DNA of 14,670 nucleotides, taken from Chloroflexota bacterium. GTDB taxonomy: Bacteria > Chloroflexota > Dehalococcoidia > GIF9 > UBA5629. Of this stretch, positions 7,991 through 14,670 are shown piece after piece. Every line of letters begins with the position of its first letter. Position 1 is the stretch's first letter. Location: NCBI GenBank assembly GCA_016875975.1, contig VGOF01000014.1, positions 1 through 14,670 on the forward strand, given 5' to 3'. The notes beneath the pieces were generated by a model. The model was not told the DNA's origin, did not search any database, and saw only the letters and a program-made list of their open reading frames with translations. Made by a program: the position numbers and the translations under genes.

Positions 7991-8510
7991 ATTTGTATCC
8001 CATCTCGAAGGCCTTCATATTGAGTTCCTCGGTCCCTCGGGGTATAGAGTCCAGGATGGCTTTCTTCAATGCTTCGTAGGACACGATGTCGCTCTTAGCT
8101 GCCAAGAACCCGAGTACGATAATATTGGCTACAACAGGTCGCCCTAGTTCCTGGGCCATTCTGCTGGCTGGTATGCAAAATAGCCTGGGATTGACGTGGG
8201 GAGCAAAGCTCACCAGGTCGGAGTCAACTATTACCAACGTGTCAGGCTGCCCAACTTGACCATATTCTCTGTATGCCTCTTGGGACAATATTACCTGTAC
8301 CTGGGGGTTAATCACGTAGGGATAGCCTACTGGGGCCTCGCTTATTACAACCTCAGCACGGCATGAACCACCGCGCGATTCGGGCCCGTAGCTTTGCGTG
8401 AGCACTGCAAATTTACCATCATATATCGAGGCAGCCTTGCCTACTATGGAGCCAGATAACACGATGCCCTGGCCACCGAAACCAGCTATTCTAATCTCTC
8501 TTCTCCGCAT
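7962..8510 (-). CDS. korC: 2-oxoacid:ferredoxin oxidoreductase, gamma subunit
   Basis: This 182-residue protein is the gamma subunit of a 2-oxoacid:ferredoxin oxidoreductase (KorC/VorC type), which helps bind CoA and completes the alpha-beta-gamma core. It shows GFGGQGIVLSG (10-20) and SYGPESRGG (40-48), both typical, and a length usual for a free-standing gamma subunit. An in-frame TAG some 20 bases upstream rules out a longer start at ATG or GTG. The ribosome-binding site is weak (AAAGAG). It follows korB after an unusually wide gap that holds the displaced korB tail, and it overlaps the next gene by 29 bases. Substrate (2-oxoglutarate, branched-chain or other 2-oxoacid) cannot be told from this subunit. 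Confidence 0.93.
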   Translation of the reverse strand: MRRREIRIAGFGGQGIVLSGSIVGKAASIYDGKFAVLTQSYGPESRGGSCRAEVVISEAPVGYPYVINPQVQVILSQEAYREYGQVGQPDTLVIVDSDLVSFAPHVNPRLFCIPASRMAQELGRPVVANIIVLGFLAAKSDIVSYEALKKAILDSIPRGTEELNMKAFEMGYKYDSGHTNGG

Positions 8511-8551
8511 TGCTCTTTTTACAGATATACTCTATTGCGATTGGCCTGTAC

Positions 8552-8650
8552 CTATGTGCCAGTCTTGGTTTTCGATTTTTGTTTGGCCCTGACGGTTACT
8601 TGACTGAGACATTCCCCGAGTGTAGGCCGTTCTACGTCCACGAATTTACC
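8552..8650 (-). other. Displaced C-terminal tail of korB in another frame
   Basis: Directly after the korB stop, a different minus-strand frame reads GKFVDVERPTLGECLSQVTV and ends at a TAG at 8552-8554, giving 32 residues. The pattern I/V-G-x-F-V-D-x-E-R-P-T fits the C-terminal tail of KorB-type beta subunits as I know them. The bases at the junction are CCTATATAGTTGGT. Removing one TA gives CCT ATA GTT GGT, which joins the two parts as GPIVGKFVD. The simplest reading is a 2-base TA gain in a TA repeat. It could also be an assembly error. Confidence 0.6.
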
Positions 8651-8652
8651 AA

Positions 8653-9414
8653 CTATATAGGGCCATTCAACTCTATTCCAGCATCCTTTGGGTCTGCGCC
8701 GTTGCGTATTACGCTCTTCTCCTGGTAATAACGTAGCGAATCCAGTCCCTCCGGCTCCTTATTCATACGTCCGTAAACCACGGGACACGGACCAATGGCC
8801 TCTATGAAGCTAAAGCCCGGTTTGAGCAAGGCCTCAGCAATAGCCTTTTCCAGTTGCCTCAAATGCAAGACTGTCCATCGAGCCACATAAGACGCTCCGC
8901 TGGCCGCCAAGAGATAAGGCAGGTTGAAAGGCGACTCAAAATTACCGTAAGGAGTGGTAGTAGTACGAGCGTCAAAAGGAGCAGTTGGCCCAACTTGCCC
9001 ACCAGTCATCCCATAGTTGAAGTTGTTCACACAAATTACAGTCATATCTAAGTTACGCCGGGCAGCGTGGATTAAGTGGTTACCCCCTATAGCCACTAAG
9101 TCGCCATCTCCAGAAAACACAGTCACATTCAGTTTCGGATTTGCCAGCTTCAAACCGCTGGCAAAAGGAATAGGACGACCATGAGTAGTATGAAAAGAGT
9201 CAAGCTTGACATAGCCAGCTACCCTGCCGGAGCAGCCTATGCCAGAGACCACACAAATAGAATCTGCATCCAATCCCGCTCGGTCGATTGCCCTGAGAAA
9301 GCAACTCATGACTGGCCCTATACCGCAACCAGGACACCAAATATGCGGCAACCTGTCTTGTCGCAGGTATTTCTCAATGGATTTATCGTCCACAACTGTA
9401 TTGGTAATCAACAT
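8653..9414 (-). CDS. korB: 2-oxoacid:ferredoxin oxidoreductase, beta subunit (probably frameshifted near the end)
   Basis: This 253-residue protein is the thiamine-diphosphate-binding beta subunit. HIWCPGCGIGP (24-34) supplies Cys27 and Cys30 for the [4Fe-4S] cluster, with Cys61 and Cys210 as further candidate ligands. GDGD (102-105) and NNFNYGMTGGQ (130-140) form the ThDP/Mg site. The beta subunit decarboxylates the 2-oxoacid and passes electrons to the delta ferredoxin. It overlaps korA by seven bases, so translation is coupled. The frame stops at TAG 8653, but a fitting 32-residue tail continues in another frame. With the frameshift repaired the protein would be about 286 residues, close to the usual family length. 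The catalytic core is complete, so the shortened protein may still work. Confidence 0.9.
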   Translation of the reverse strand: MLITNTVVDDKSIEKYLRQDRLPHIWCPGCGIGPVMSCFLRAIDRAGLDADSICVVSGIGCSGRVAGYVKLDSFHTTHGRPIPFASGLKLANPKLNVTVFSGDGDLVAIGGNHLIHAARRNLDMTVICVNNFNYGMTGGQVGPTAPFDARTTTTPYGNFESPFNLPYLLAASGASYVARWTVLHLRQLEKAIAEALLKPGFSFIEAIGPCPVVYGRMNKEPEGLDSLRYYQEKSVIRNGADPKDAGIELNGPI

Positions 9415-10559
9415 ACTGCTTCTCGTATTGCTGTGAGGATGTTCTCTGGAGAATGCACACTGCCCCCCATGCAGGGCACAAGCACTGTTTTGGCGCGGTC
9501 AGCAGCACAACGCTCCACCTCGAAGACAATTTGCCCGGCATTTATCTCGGGCACAATGAATGATTTGGCCTGCTGTGAAAGCTCTTTGATGCGGTCCTCC
9601 GCAAAGGGCCATATCGTAATTAGCTGTAATAAGCCAGCCCGAATTCCATCGTTCCGGGCCAGTTCTACAGCGAATTGCGCGATGCGGGTAGTAATTCCAT
9701 AGGCACAGACAACGATATCTGCATCCTCCAACTGAAATTCGCGGTACTTAATTATATCGTTCTTATTAAGACGTATCTTATCCACCAGACGCCGAATTAG
9801 TTTATCTTGTGCATCGGCTGTCATGACAGGATACCCTCTCTCATCATGTGTCAGGCCGGTGACATGGAAATGATAGCCCTCGCCGGCAATAGCCATCGGG
9901 GGTACGAGGTTATCACTCGCCTGGTAGGGAAGATACTCGTTCGGACTTACGCTGGGTCGCCGCCGTTCAACAAGAGAATCGGGGTCGACATACGGTATCA
10001 CCACCTTCTCGCTCATATGGCCCACGACCTCATCTGACATAATAAGCACAGGGACCCTGTATTTCTCAGAGAGGTTAAAGGCTTCTATCGTGAGGTCGAA
10101 CATATGTTGAGGAGAGCTTGGCGAAAGGGCGATTATTTCATAGCTGCCATGTGACCCCCAACGAGCCTGCATCATGTCTTGTTGTCCTACAAGTGTGGGC
10201 AGACCAGTAGATGGCCCTGCACGCTGGATATCAACTACAACGCAGGGTGTTTCTAGCATCACCCCTAATCCGATATTCTCCGTCATCAGGCTGAATCCTG
10301 GACCTGAGGTGGAAGTCATAGCTTTCACACCGGCCCACGAGGCGCCCAAGACAGCACAAATAGAAGCAATTTCGTCTTCCATCTGGATATAGGTACCATC
10401 CACTTGAGGAAGGCGTAGGCTCATTCTCTCTGCTACCTCGGTAGCTGGAGTGATAGGATAACCAGCGAAAAAGCGGCAGCCAGCGCTGATGGCTCCTTCA
10501 GCACAAGCCACATCCCCGTTAATGAAGAATTCTCCGACTAATGCCTGGTTGTCAGTCAT
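9408..10559 (-). CDS. korA: 2-oxoacid:ferredoxin oxidoreductase, alpha subunit
   Basis: This 383-residue protein is the alpha subunit, holding the pyrimidine-binding and transketolase C-terminal domains of the ThDP enzyme. Visible motifs are GYPITPATEVAE (33-44), MEDEIAS (60-66), TSTSGPGFSLM (82-92) and QRAGPSTGLPT (112-122), all typical of KorA/VorA. Length is normal. YPITP and the short, separate gamma subunit fit the four-gene KorABCD type rather than the fused pyruvate enzyme. The substrate is probably 2-oxoglutarate or a branched-chain 2-oxoacid. The ATG at 10559 has no clear Shine-Dalgarno site and lies 18 bases after the ferredoxin stop, so translation may depend on coupling to the upstream gene. 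Confidence 0.94.
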   Translation of the reverse strand: MTDNQALVGEFFINGDVACAEGAISAGCRFFAGYPITPATEVAERMSLRLPQVDGTYIQMEDEIASICAVLGASWAGVKAMTSTSGPGFSLMTENIGLGVMLETPCVVVDIQRAGPSTGLPTLVGQQDMMQARWGSHGSYEIIALSPSSPQHMFDLTIEAFNLSEKYRVPVLIMSDEVVGHMSEKVVIPYVDPDSLVERRRPSVSPNEYLPYQASDNLVPPMAIAGEGYHFHVTGLTHDERGYPVMTADAQDKLIRRLVDKIRLNKNDIIKYREFQLEDADIVVCAYGITTRIAQFAVELARNDGIRAGLLQLITIWPFAEDRIKELSQQAKSFIVPEINAGQIVFEVERCAADRAKTVLVPCMGGSVHSPENILTAIREAVC

Positions 10560-10577
10560 GTAACTAAAAACGCCTGG

Positions 10578-10850
10578 TTACTCTAATGGCTTGCTATTTT
10601 GGATGACTTTTACAGCAAATTCTGGGCAGATTACCTCGCAGAAGCCACAGGCTAAACACTTCCCTTCGTCAACCACGGCTGCCAGCAGATATCCCTTAGG
10701 ATTAAGCTCGTTGCTCATCTGCAGGACTTTTCTGGGGCAGAACTCCACGCAGTAACCACACCCTTTGCATCGCTGCTTGTCAATAAATACATGACCGGCA
10801 GCGGGGGCCTTCTCAACATGGTCTAATGGCTTTCTCCACAGCTTGGCCAT
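10578..10850 (-). CDS. korD: Two-cluster ferredoxin, delta subunit of the 2-oxoacid:ferredoxin oxidoreductase
   Basis: This 90-residue ferredoxin carries two complete [4Fe-4S] motifs: C28, C31, C34 with C38 (CKGCGYC...CPR), and C65, C68, C71 with C75 (CLACGFC...CPE). It is the delta subunit that takes electrons from the KorB cluster and hands them to outside acceptors, here plausibly the Hdr-type proteins encoded downstream. The order delta-alpha-beta-gamma is common for Kor/Vor operons. It is the first gene of the redox block. The ATG at 10850 has no Shine-Dalgarno site but lies just below a good -10 box, which suggests a nearly leaderless message. Confidence 0.92.
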   Translation of the reverse strand: MAKLWRKPLDHVEKAPAAGHVFIDKQRCKGCGYCVEFCPRKVLQMSNELNPKGYLLAAVVDEGKCLACGFCEVICPEFAVKVIQNSKPLE

Positions 10851-10861
10851 ACAATCGTTTT

Positions 10862-10890
10862 AGTATACCAAGTCCCTGCATCTCGAACAA
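10862..10890 (-). promoter_or_regulatory. Candidate promoter of the kor-hdr operon
   Basis: On the minus strand TTGTTC (10890-10885) and TATACT (10867-10862) are separated by exactly 17 bases. TATACT matches the -10 consensus at five of six positions, and the -35 box only at three. Transcription would start about five bases before the korD ATG, which fits the lack of a ribosome-binding site. The site overlaps the broken end of the dehydrogenase remnant on the other strand. Confidence 0.45.
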
Positions 10891-11452
10891 CTTGACGATG
10901 GCTATGGTTACTACGCGCCCTGACAGATTTATCGGAATGCACTGGTTCAATCCCCCGCAGCTCATGCGAGGTACAGAAGTAATCACCGCCGACAGAACTT
11001 CCCAAGAAACCCTCAACACCTTGTCCGCTCTATGCAAAAGGCTAAATAAAGAGCCTGGCATATGTAAGGATTCGCCGGGGCTCATCGTCAATAGGCCGCT
11101 CCAAATTATGGTATAGCGCCTAAACATGTTCGATGAAGGCGTAGCTCAGCCAGAAGATATAGATACCGCGCTGTAAGGGGCCAGCGGATTCAGAATGGGA
11201 CCTTTCGAGCTATGAGACATGGTGGGAATGGATTTGGCGCCAGCCGGGATGATGTCCCACTATCGGGAGCTGATGCGCGAGCAATTTAAGCCACCACGCT
11301 GCCCGGTGATAAAGGTCAGAGCCGGAGAGTTGGGAAGAAAAACAGTCCGTGGCTTTTACGAATATGATCGCTACAGTCCTTCCCCATATGATGAATTTCC
11401 CCCCAAGTTGATAGTCTGCCCAGTCTCAGGCATGGTTCACCTCACAAGCTAG
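10877..11452 (+). pseudogene. Decayed 3-hydroxyacyl-CoA dehydrogenase remnant
   Basis: The plus strand carries the middle and C-terminal half of a 3-hydroxyacyl-CoA (3-hydroxybutyryl-CoA) dehydrogenase. Recognisable pieces are RPDRFIGMHWFNPPQLM, DSPGLIVNRPLQIM, MFDEGVAQPEDIDTAL, FRMGPFEL, DMVGMDLAPAGMM and ELGRKTVRGFYEYDR, in the right order. All lie in one reading frame, broken by TAG at 11114, TAA at 11174 and TGA at 11213. The N-terminal NAD-binding fold, about 100 residues, is missing, and homology fades near 10877, next to the start of korD. The enzyme would have oxidised 3-hydroxyacyl-CoA for the adjacent thiolase. The last intact piece (11219-11452) is not a gene of its own. It fills almost all of the 666-base gap between the two minus-strand blocks and lies on the opposite strand from both. 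Confidence 0.85.
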
Positions 11453-11516
11453 GTTCCCTGGCAATAAGCATTTCCTGAATTCCTAATCGCAATACGACGG
11501 TGTGAACAAGCAGAGA

Positions 11517-12704
11517 CTATCCTGGCTCTCTTCCTAATATAGCCACAGCACTCACTTGAGGCGGACCTCCAAAAGTATGCGATAAGCCTAGCTTCACATC
11601 TTTTAACTGCCGCTCTGGCGATTGTGCCTTGCCTTGTATTTGCTTATATACTTCGTAGGTCATTCTCAGGCCACTTGCTCCTATCGGATGTCCGAAGCAT
11701 TTTAAGCCGCCGTCGGTGTTGACCGGCAAGCCTCCTCCAAGCTCAAAGAAGCCTGCATCGATATCCCCCTTAGCCCCACCCCTGGCGCTGAAACCGAAGT
11801 TTTCATAAATAATAAGCTCGGTTATGGTGAAGCAATCATGAACCACGGCAATGTCAATCTGTTCGCGGGGACTGCGTATTCCGGCCTGCTGATAAGCCTG
11901 TTGCGAGGAATCAACCAGGCTATTCCAGGTGAGCCAATCGAACTTCGGGCGTGTATGCGGAAGCAAGGAATCGAAAGACATCCCTATGCCCTTTATGTAG
12001 ACAGGGTCTTGTCTGAATTTCTTGGCCTGCTTCGCTGGGACCAGGATAGCCGCAGCAGAACCATCGCTATTACCACAGCAGTCAAAAAGACCCAACGGCC
12101 AGGCAATAATGGGGGCCTTAATAACCTGCTCCAAAGTTATCTTGTTGTGAAAATGTGCTTTTGGAGACAGACTACCATTGTAATGATTCTTGACAGCGAT
12201 TTTTCCTATAATTGTCTTGCCTTCTTCCTGACTTAATCCATAGGTGTGGAAATATCGCGTGGCAATGAGGGCAAAAGAGCCCGGAGACGTTCGTCGGGCT
12301 TCAAGCACGGGCCCCATACCGCGGCCAGTACCAAGCCCTGGGAAACCTGTGTCTTTTAGCTTCTCCACACCAAGAGCTAACACCACATCATACATGCCTG
12401 AAGCAACACCGAAACAGGCATTGCGCAGAGCTTCGTGGCCAGTGGCACACCAATTCTCTACTCGGGTAACAGGGATGCGGTCAAGTTTCAATGAGTTTGT
12501 GGCATGTGTGCCGCCAATGCCGATGGCTGGCGCAGTAACTGTGCCAAACCAGCATGCCTGGATATCCTTGGGGTCAATTCCTGCATCTTCATAAGCCTCG
12601 TAGGCGGCTTCTATAGCCAAGTCATCAAGGCCAGCATCCCAACGCTCTCCAAATCTGGCGCACCCCATGCCTATTATGGCAACTTTGTCCTTTATATTTT
12701 CCAT
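11517..12704 (-). CDS. SCP-x-type thiolase (acetyl-CoA acetyltransferase family)
   Basis: This 395-residue protein belongs to the thiolase superfamily, nearest to the SCP-x / lipid-transfer group. The nucleophilic cysteine is C86 in VENWCATG. HDCFTITELI (289-298) and GHPIGASG (338-345) supply the other active-site parts. The second cysteine of classical degradative thiolases is replaced by the SHTFGGP region near 375-381, as in SCP-x proteins. It should cleave a 3-oxoacyl-CoA or make one, and a retro-aldol-type reaction is possible by analogy with steroid-degrading relatives that work with DUF35 partners. It lies 15 bases after the HMG-CoA-synthase-like/DUF35 gene, with GAGGTGG six bases before its ATG, so the two probably act together. 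Confidence 0.88.
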   Translation of the reverse strand: MENIKDKVAIIGMGCARFGERWDAGLDDLAIEAAYEAYEDAGIDPKDIQACWFGTVTAPAIGIGGTHATNSLKLDRIPVTRVENWCATGHEALRNACFGVASGMYDVVLALGVEKLKDTGFPGLGTGRGMGPVLEARRTSPGSFALIATRYFHTYGLSQEEGKTIIGKIAVKNHYNGSLSPKAHFHNKITLEQVIKAPIIAWPLGLFDCCGNSDGSAAAILVPAKQAKKFRQDPVYIKGIGMSFDSLLPHTRPKFDWLTWNSLVDSSQQAYQQAGIRSPREQIDIAVVHDCFTITELIIYENFGFSARGGAKGDIDAGFFELGGGLPVNTDGGLKCFGHPIGASGLRMTYEVYKQIQGKAQSPERQLKDVKLGLSHTFGGPPQVSAVAILGREPG

Positions 12705-12710
12705 CTGATG

Positions 12711-12717
12711 CCACCTC
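12711..12717 (-). promoter_or_regulatory. Ribosome-binding site of the thiolase gene
   Basis: GAGGTGG on the minus strand lies six bases before the ATG at 12704, in the 15-base gap between the synthase-like gene and the thiolase. Confidence 0.5.
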
Positions 12718-12719
12718 GT

Positions 12720-14144
12720 CTATCTTACTGGTCGGCACTTCCAGAAATAGTTATACATGCCTGTCCCTTCATAGATCCTCCTGAAAGTCATCTCCACAGG
12801 CATGCTTATCTCGATTTCACGCGGGTCACAATCTGTCATCATGCAATAGATCCTGGCATTGTCTAACTCGGATTCAATAACTATCTGTGGTATTACCGGG
12901 TCATCACTCCTACCAGCCAAATTGTCCAGAGAAAACGTGTAGACCGTCCCTCTCCTATCCGACAACCTGATCTCCGCATAATTGTCCTTGGCCTGGCATC
13001 CGTAGCACACCCTTTGTATAGGAAATGTGACCAAACCACAACTCTTGCACTTGCTACCATGAAGCCGAATCGAGGAACTACGTTCACGCCAACTGGCACT
13101 AGCGGAGGGGAAAAGACGGAAGGGTTCTCCAGGTTGTGGTTCTAGGAGTCCCCGGTAGCTTAGATACTTTTCGTAACTGGGCAATGGTTTTTTTGAGGCC
13201 AGATAACCCTTTACCCCACGCTTATTATCTTTGGACTTCGCCTCTCCTGTAACTTTCAGCAGGAAAGCATCGCTACCATCTCCATAACTTGCCAATAGCA
13301 GTGTATCGCCCGCCTTTGCCTCCTCCAGGGCTGCTGCTAGCATCAGCAGAGCATGAGCACAGCCACAGACCCCTACCCTATCGAATAAAAGGTCCTGGAC
13401 TTGTTTCTGCACATCAAGCCCCAAAGCCTTGGCAAGCTGTTGCTGAGCTCTAATATTGGGGGCGTAAAGTATCGCCTTGCTGATAGACTCCGGCGAGAGC
13501 TTCTCTTTCTTCAGCAAGCCGGAAACAGCTTTATGCACATTCTCGATATATCCCTTCTCAACAATGAAGCGGTCTTCCCAGGATTGAACATAGACATCCT
13601 TATCCAATCTCCAAACATCGTACATCTCGTTAGAAATGGAATAACGTGCCTCAAAAGTAGCTACTGGTGAGCTGGAATTCCCAATGAGAAAAGCTACTGC
13701 AGCATCGCCGAAGCTTTGTTCATAATCAGAGCGCGGGTACGCCAGACGACAGTCAGAGGCAACAACAAGCATACTATGAACTGAGCTACTGTTGACCGCA
13801 TCTAGAGCCGCGCTTAATGCGTTAGTGCCTGAACGCAGGCTATTACTATAATCAGCGGTAATGATTTCTGCCCTTAAGTCGGCGGCAGTAGCGACCAATG
13901 CCGCACACTGCTTTTCGCGAAAAGGCGAAGCAGTCGAAGCAAAATATAGACCATCAACCGTATCATGGTTCACACCTGCCAAGCAATCAAACGCAGCCTC
14001 TACAGCCATGGTCACAGTATCTTCGTCGTTGTTGGCTACACTTCGCTCACCACCCAAGGATTGCCTCCCCCACGCTGCTGCCATAGCGTCTCTGGCAAGT
14101 CGCCACAAGGGAATATAAGCGCCGCAAGAGATTATCCCTGCCAT
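12720..14144 (-). CDS. HMG-CoA-synthase-like protein fused to a DUF35 zinc-ribbon/OB-fold domain
   Basis: This 474-residue protein has a thiolase-fold part (about 1-300) like archaeal and bacterial HMG-CoA synthases, from MAGIISCGAYIPLWRL onwards. A DUF35 part (about 345-470) follows, with a zinc ribbon (C366, C369, C380, C383) and an OB fold. By eye, the catalytic cysteine position of true synthases (CKAGT in archaeal members) reads LRSGT (103-107), and the usual catalytic His region reads LYAPN (226-230). It is therefore unlikely to be an ordinary HMG-CoA synthase. In archaea, DUF35 links HMG-CoA synthase and thiolase so that acetoacetyl-CoA passes directly. A similar complex with the downstream SCP-x-type thiolase is a reasonable inference. 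The start has a perfect AAGGAGGT three bases upstream. The gene is 56 bases from the CoA-transferase. Confidence 0.85.
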   Translation of the reverse strand: MAGIISCGAYIPLWRLARDAMAAAWGRQSLGGERSVANNDEDTVTMAVEAAFDCLAGVNHDTVDGLYFASTASPFREKQCAALVATAADLRAEIITADYSNSLRSGTNALSAALDAVNSSSVHSMLVVASDCRLAYPRSDYEQSFGDAAVAFLIGNSSSPVATFEARYSISNEMYDVWRLDKDVYVQSWEDRFIVEKGYIENVHKAVSGLLKKEKLSPESISKAILYAPNIRAQQQLAKALGLDVQKQVQDLLFDRVGVCGCAHALLMLAAALEEAKAGDTLLLASYGDGSDAFLLKVTGEAKSKDNKRGVKGYLASKKPLPSYEKYLSYRGLLEPQPGEPFRLFPSASASWRERSSSIRLHGSKCKSCGLVTFPIQRVCYGCQAKDNYAEIRLSDRRGTVYTFSLDNLAGRSDDPVIPQIVIESELDNARIYCMMTDCDPREIEISMPVEMTFRRIYEGTGMYNYFWKCRPVR

Positions 14145-14147
14145 ATA

Positions 14148-14155
14148 ACCTCCTT
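14148..14155 (-). promoter_or_regulatory. Perfect Shine-Dalgarno site of the synthase-like gene
   Basis: AAGGAGGT on the minus strand, three bases before the ATG at 14144. It fixes the start of the synthase-like gene. Confidence 0.65.
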
Positions 14156-14200
14156 AGACAAGGGTCTTCTAGCTTAAAGTGCAAGTCCTCTCATACTGGG

Positions 14201-14670
14201 CTAAAGCTCGACTTCTTTTAAATCAGGCGCGACCTTGAGTCGAGGCTCGGTGACAGCCTGCACTTCGTCTGGTGTCCAGCCTGGGGCAAGCTCGCGTAAC
14301 ACAAGACCATCTTTGGTCACCTCGAGCACAGCTACGTCCGTAATTATCAGGTCAACGCATGCTGGCGCAGTCAATGGGATTGAGCATTGCTTGACTATCT
14401 TGGGCTTACCATCTTTGGTAGTATGCTCCGTAAGACAGATTACCCTCTTGGCATTGAAAGCAAGGTCCATACCCCCACCTATGTTGCCAACGCCCCTGCC
14501 CGGGAACATCCAATTGGCCAGGTCACCCTTTTCCGAAACCTCAATAACTCCTAGCATCGTAATATCGACATGGCCACCCCTGACCATCAGAAACGAGTCG
14601 GCGTGGTGGAAGAAACACATGCCAGGCAAAGGCGTGATGTATTGCCCGCCAGCATTAACCAGGTCGACAT
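14201..14670 (-). CDS. 3-oxoacid CoA-transferase subunit B family (5' end outside the window)
   Basis: The frame stays open to the window edge, so the gene is cut at its 5' end and about 155 C-terminal residues are visible. They start VDLVNAGGQYITPLPG and continue with SFLMVRGGHVDITMLGVIEV, GRGVGNIGGGMDLAFNAKRV, EHTTKDGKPKIVKQC, PLTAPACVDLIITDVAV and LVLRELAPGWTPDEV. This is the pattern of ScoB/AtoA-type beta subunits, which move CoA between a 3-oxoacid or short acyl group and succinate or acetate. The family is about 215 residues long, so about 60 residues, including the catalytic Glu region, lie outside. An apparent start (TTG at 14629) inside the window is not the true start. The alpha subunit probably lies just upstream, beyond the window. 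Confidence 0.9.
   Translation of the reverse strand, partial: VDLVNAGGQYITPLPGMCFFHHADSFLMVRGGHVDITMLGVIEVSEKGDLANWMFPGRGVGNIGGGMDLAFNAKRVICLTEHTTKDGKPKIVKQCSIPLTAPACVDLIITDVAVLEVTKDGLVLRELAPGWTPDEVQAVTEPRLKVAPDLKEVEL

Noticed and set aside
8653..8655. Read-through or recoding of the korB TAG in the same frame
   Set aside because: The codons directly after the TAG in that frame give LVNSWT and then another stop. The matching tail is in a different frame, so a 2-base shift is the better explanation.
10823..11127. Minus-strand frames upstream of korD
   Set aside because: They are antisense shadows of the dehydrogenase remnant and overlap the korD start without any recognisable motif.
11114..11215. 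Recoding of the three stops in the dehydrogenase remnant
   Set aside because: Three different stop codons, a missing NAD-binding half and its antisense position fit simple decay. No genetic code reads all three as sense.
11219..11452. A separate 77-residue plus-strand gene
   Set aside because: It is in frame with the dehydrogenase remnant and matches that family's C-terminal end, so it is the last piece of the pseudogene.
14201..14629. A complete 142-residue CoA-transferase starting at the TTG at 14629
   Set aside because: Family-typical residues (VNAGGQYITPLPG) continue upstream to the window edge, so the gene is partial and this is not its start.

Overview
The window holds two co-oriented gene blocks, both on the minus strand, so they read from high to low coordinates. 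Frequent Shine-Dalgarno sites, tight overlaps, and the ferredoxin, heterodisulfide reductase (Hdr) and acyl-CoA genes point to a strict anaerobe, most likely a bacterium. The gene types recall anaerobic Chloroflexota (Dehalococcoidia-like) or Desulfobacterota. That placement is inference, because no marker gene is present.

The first block (14670 to 11517) is acyl-CoA metabolism. It holds the end of a 3-oxoacid CoA-transferase subunit B, an HMG-CoA-synthase-like protein fused to a DUF35 zinc-ribbon/OB-fold domain, and an SCP-x-type thiolase. The synthase-like protein appears to lack the catalytic residues of true HMG-CoA synthase. Next comes a 666-base gap (10851 to 11516). It holds a decayed plus-strand 3-hydroxyacyl-CoA dehydrogenase remnant with three in-frame stops and no NAD-binding half. 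A promoter-like sequence for the second block overlaps its broken end.

The second block (10850 to 225) is a redox operon. It contains a four-subunit 2-oxoacid:ferredoxin oxidoreductase (delta ferredoxin, alpha, beta, gamma) and a 1331-residue fusion of HdrA-like, GltD-like NAD(P)H oxidoreductase, HdrA-like and MvhD-like modules. After these come an HdrC-HdrB fusion with two complete CCG domains, a more conventional HdrA-MvhD fusion, and a 43-residue zinc-ribbon protein. korB appears to carry a 2-base frameshift that cuts off its C-terminal tail.

Read together, the second block suggests a soluble complex that couples 2-oxoacid oxidation (or reductive carboxylation) and ferredoxin to an Hdr-type electron-bifurcating core. 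The NAD(P)H-type GltD module takes the place of the usual hydrogenase or formate dehydrogenase partner, neither of which is encoded here. The first block could supply or consume acyl-CoA. At the low-coordinate edge, a plus-strand frame ending at 120 may be the tail of another gene, possibly a transposase, converging on the operon.
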